DNA of 5,386 bases, taken from positions 1-5,386 of the forward strand of contig QWOR01000077.1 in assembly GCA_003669575.1 (NCBI GenBank), written 5' to 3'. Within the stretch, counting starts at the first letter, position 1; each line of letters opens with the position of its first letter. This DNA comes from Planctomycetota bacterium (GTDB taxonomy: Bacteria; Planctomycetota; Planctomycetia; Planctomycetales; Planctomycetaceae). The notes under the pieces were generated by a model, which was not told the DNA's origin, made no database searches, and saw only the letters and a program-made list of their open reading frames with translations. Of the stretch, positions 5,009 through 5,386 are shown piece by piece. Position numbers and translations under genes: made by a program.

Positions 5009-5077
5009 TTTCCGTGAAAAGTGGACTTTCGTCTAGTGATAAACTCAAGAGAGTCACAACCCTCTATTTATCAACGC

Positions 5078-5107
5078 ATTACAACAGCCAATTCAGCTGG
5101 ACACCAA
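5078..5107 (-). promoter_or_regulatory. Candidate promoter upstream of rpe
   Basis: On the minus strand TTGGTG (5107-5102) and TGTAAT (5083-5078, five of six matching TATAAT) are separated by 18 bases. The region directly downstream (about 5035-5075) is AT-rich. The -35 match is poor and overlaps the U-tract of the lipoprotein terminator. A promoter is expected here because the terminator isolates rpe from the upstream gene, but the exact hexamers are uncertain. Confidence 0.25.
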
Positions 5108-5386
5108 AACAAAAACAGCGCCCCGACACTGATCGGGCCGCTGTTTCGTGGTTTGTTGTACCGCCAATGGTGATGGAGAGGGGTTGTAGGGCTGGGCGCC
5201 TTCGCCCTTCTGAGCCGCCTTGTACTCCTGGATCGCTCGCCGTGCGTTCGGCAGCTGGATCTCAGGTCCCGCCGGGAAGTACTGGATGTCGTCCCGCAGG
5301 AAATCGGGCGATGGCAGGGTCTGGCCACCGACGGTCGTCTGGCATCCCACCATGCTTCCCATCAGCAGACAGCCGGCCAAAACACC
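5093..5386 (-). CDS. Small putative lipoprotein, start beyond the right edge
   Basis: The frame is open from the right edge to the TGA at 5095-5093, giving 97 visible residues; the start codon is outside. Visible residues 1-15 (GVLAGCLLMGSMVGC) look like the hydrophobic end of a signal peptide with a lipobox. MVGC, followed by QTTVGGQ, is the more likely modification site at C15; LAGC at 3-6 also fits the pattern. The mature part is short and polar, with TLPSPDFLRDDIQYFPAGPE (23-42), a helical EYKAAQKGEG stretch (54-63) and a Pro/Ser-rich segment (66-73). I do not know a function; it resembles small planctomycete lipoproteins I recall only loosely. Oddly, residues 81-95 are encoded by a terminator hairpin and its U-tract, and the other two forward frames also lack a stop before it. 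The final ~17 residues may therefore not be made as written. Confidence 0.75.
   Translation of the reverse strand, partial: GVLAGCLLMGSMVGCQTTVGGQTLPSPDFLRDDIQYFPAGPEIQLPNARRAIQEYKAAQKGEGAQPYNPSPSPLAVQQTTKQRPDQCRGAVFVLVSS
5106..5146 (-). terminator. Intrinsic terminator overlapping the end of the lipoprotein ORF
   Basis: AAACAGCG (5113-5120) pairs with CGCTGTTT (5139-5146) and CCCGA (5122-5126) with TCGGG (5133-5137), giving 13 base pairs with one C-C mismatch and a 6-base loop. On the minus strand the stem runs into TTTTTGTTTTGG, a textbook U-tract, so the direction is clear. It lies entirely before the in-frame stop codon at 5095-5093. Confidence 0.85.

Noticed and set aside
5071..5328. 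85-codon minus-strand ORF overlapping the lipoprotein
   Set aside because: It is an out-of-frame shadow: Arg/Ser-rich, no signal peptide, while the other frame has a lipobox and a plausible mature protein.
1..5386. CRISPR array, tRNA, rRNA, insertion sequence, riboswitch
   Set aside because: No regular spaced repeats, tRNA-like cloverleaf, rRNA sequence, transposase or recognisable riboswitch core was seen on either strand.

Overview
The window looks like a stretch of planctomycete chromosome. Pointers are a serine/threonine kinase with the variant loop HRDLCPRN, a small lipoprotein of a type I associate with this phylum, weak or absent Shine-Dalgarno sequences before several genes, and moderately high GC. 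The phylum assignment is inference from gene style; no database search was possible. Every supported gene lies on the minus strand, so the genes read from right to left.

In transcription order: (1) the 3' part of a small lipoprotein gene (5386-5093), whose reading frame runs through a classic intrinsic terminator; (2) a ~150-bp gap with a possible promoter and a 9-bp-period repeat; (3) rpe, ribulose-phosphate 3-epimerase (4938-4198); (4) a phosphoglycerate-mutase-fold protein (4188-3541) coupled to rpe by a Shine-Dalgarno next to the rpe stop codon, in which all four aligned catalytic-pocket positions are replaced; (5) accD, the acetyl-CoA carboxylase carboxyltransferase beta subunit (3491-2637); (6) a 170-bp gap with a promoter-like site flanked by two oppositely oriented tracts of degenerate 7-bp repeats; (7) a cytoplasmic Ser/Thr protein kinase (2466-1573); (8) rpmI (1358-1155) and rplT (1054-674), ribosomal proteins L35 and L20; (9) a strong hairpin, a promoter-like site and two more 7-bp-periodic tracts; (10) the first 150 codons of pheS (451 to the left edge), the phenylalanyl-tRNA synthetase alpha subunit.

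The rpmI-rplT-pheS order is the widespread bacterial translation cluster. Here infC is not directly upstream of rpmI (a kinase gene is), and pheS appears transcriptionally separated from rplT. The rpe/mutase-like/accD group mixes pentose-phosphate and fatty-acid metabolism. Nothing in the sequence shows a direct biochemical link, and close spacing only suggests co-expression.

Most worth a second look: the histidine-phosphatase-fold protein that has lost its catalytic residues, the terminator located before the stop codon of the lipoprotein ORF, and the heptad-periodic intergenic repeats with a different consensus at each site. No tRNA, rRNA, CRISPR array, insertion sequence or prophage was seen, and no stretch over 300 bases lacks a gene.
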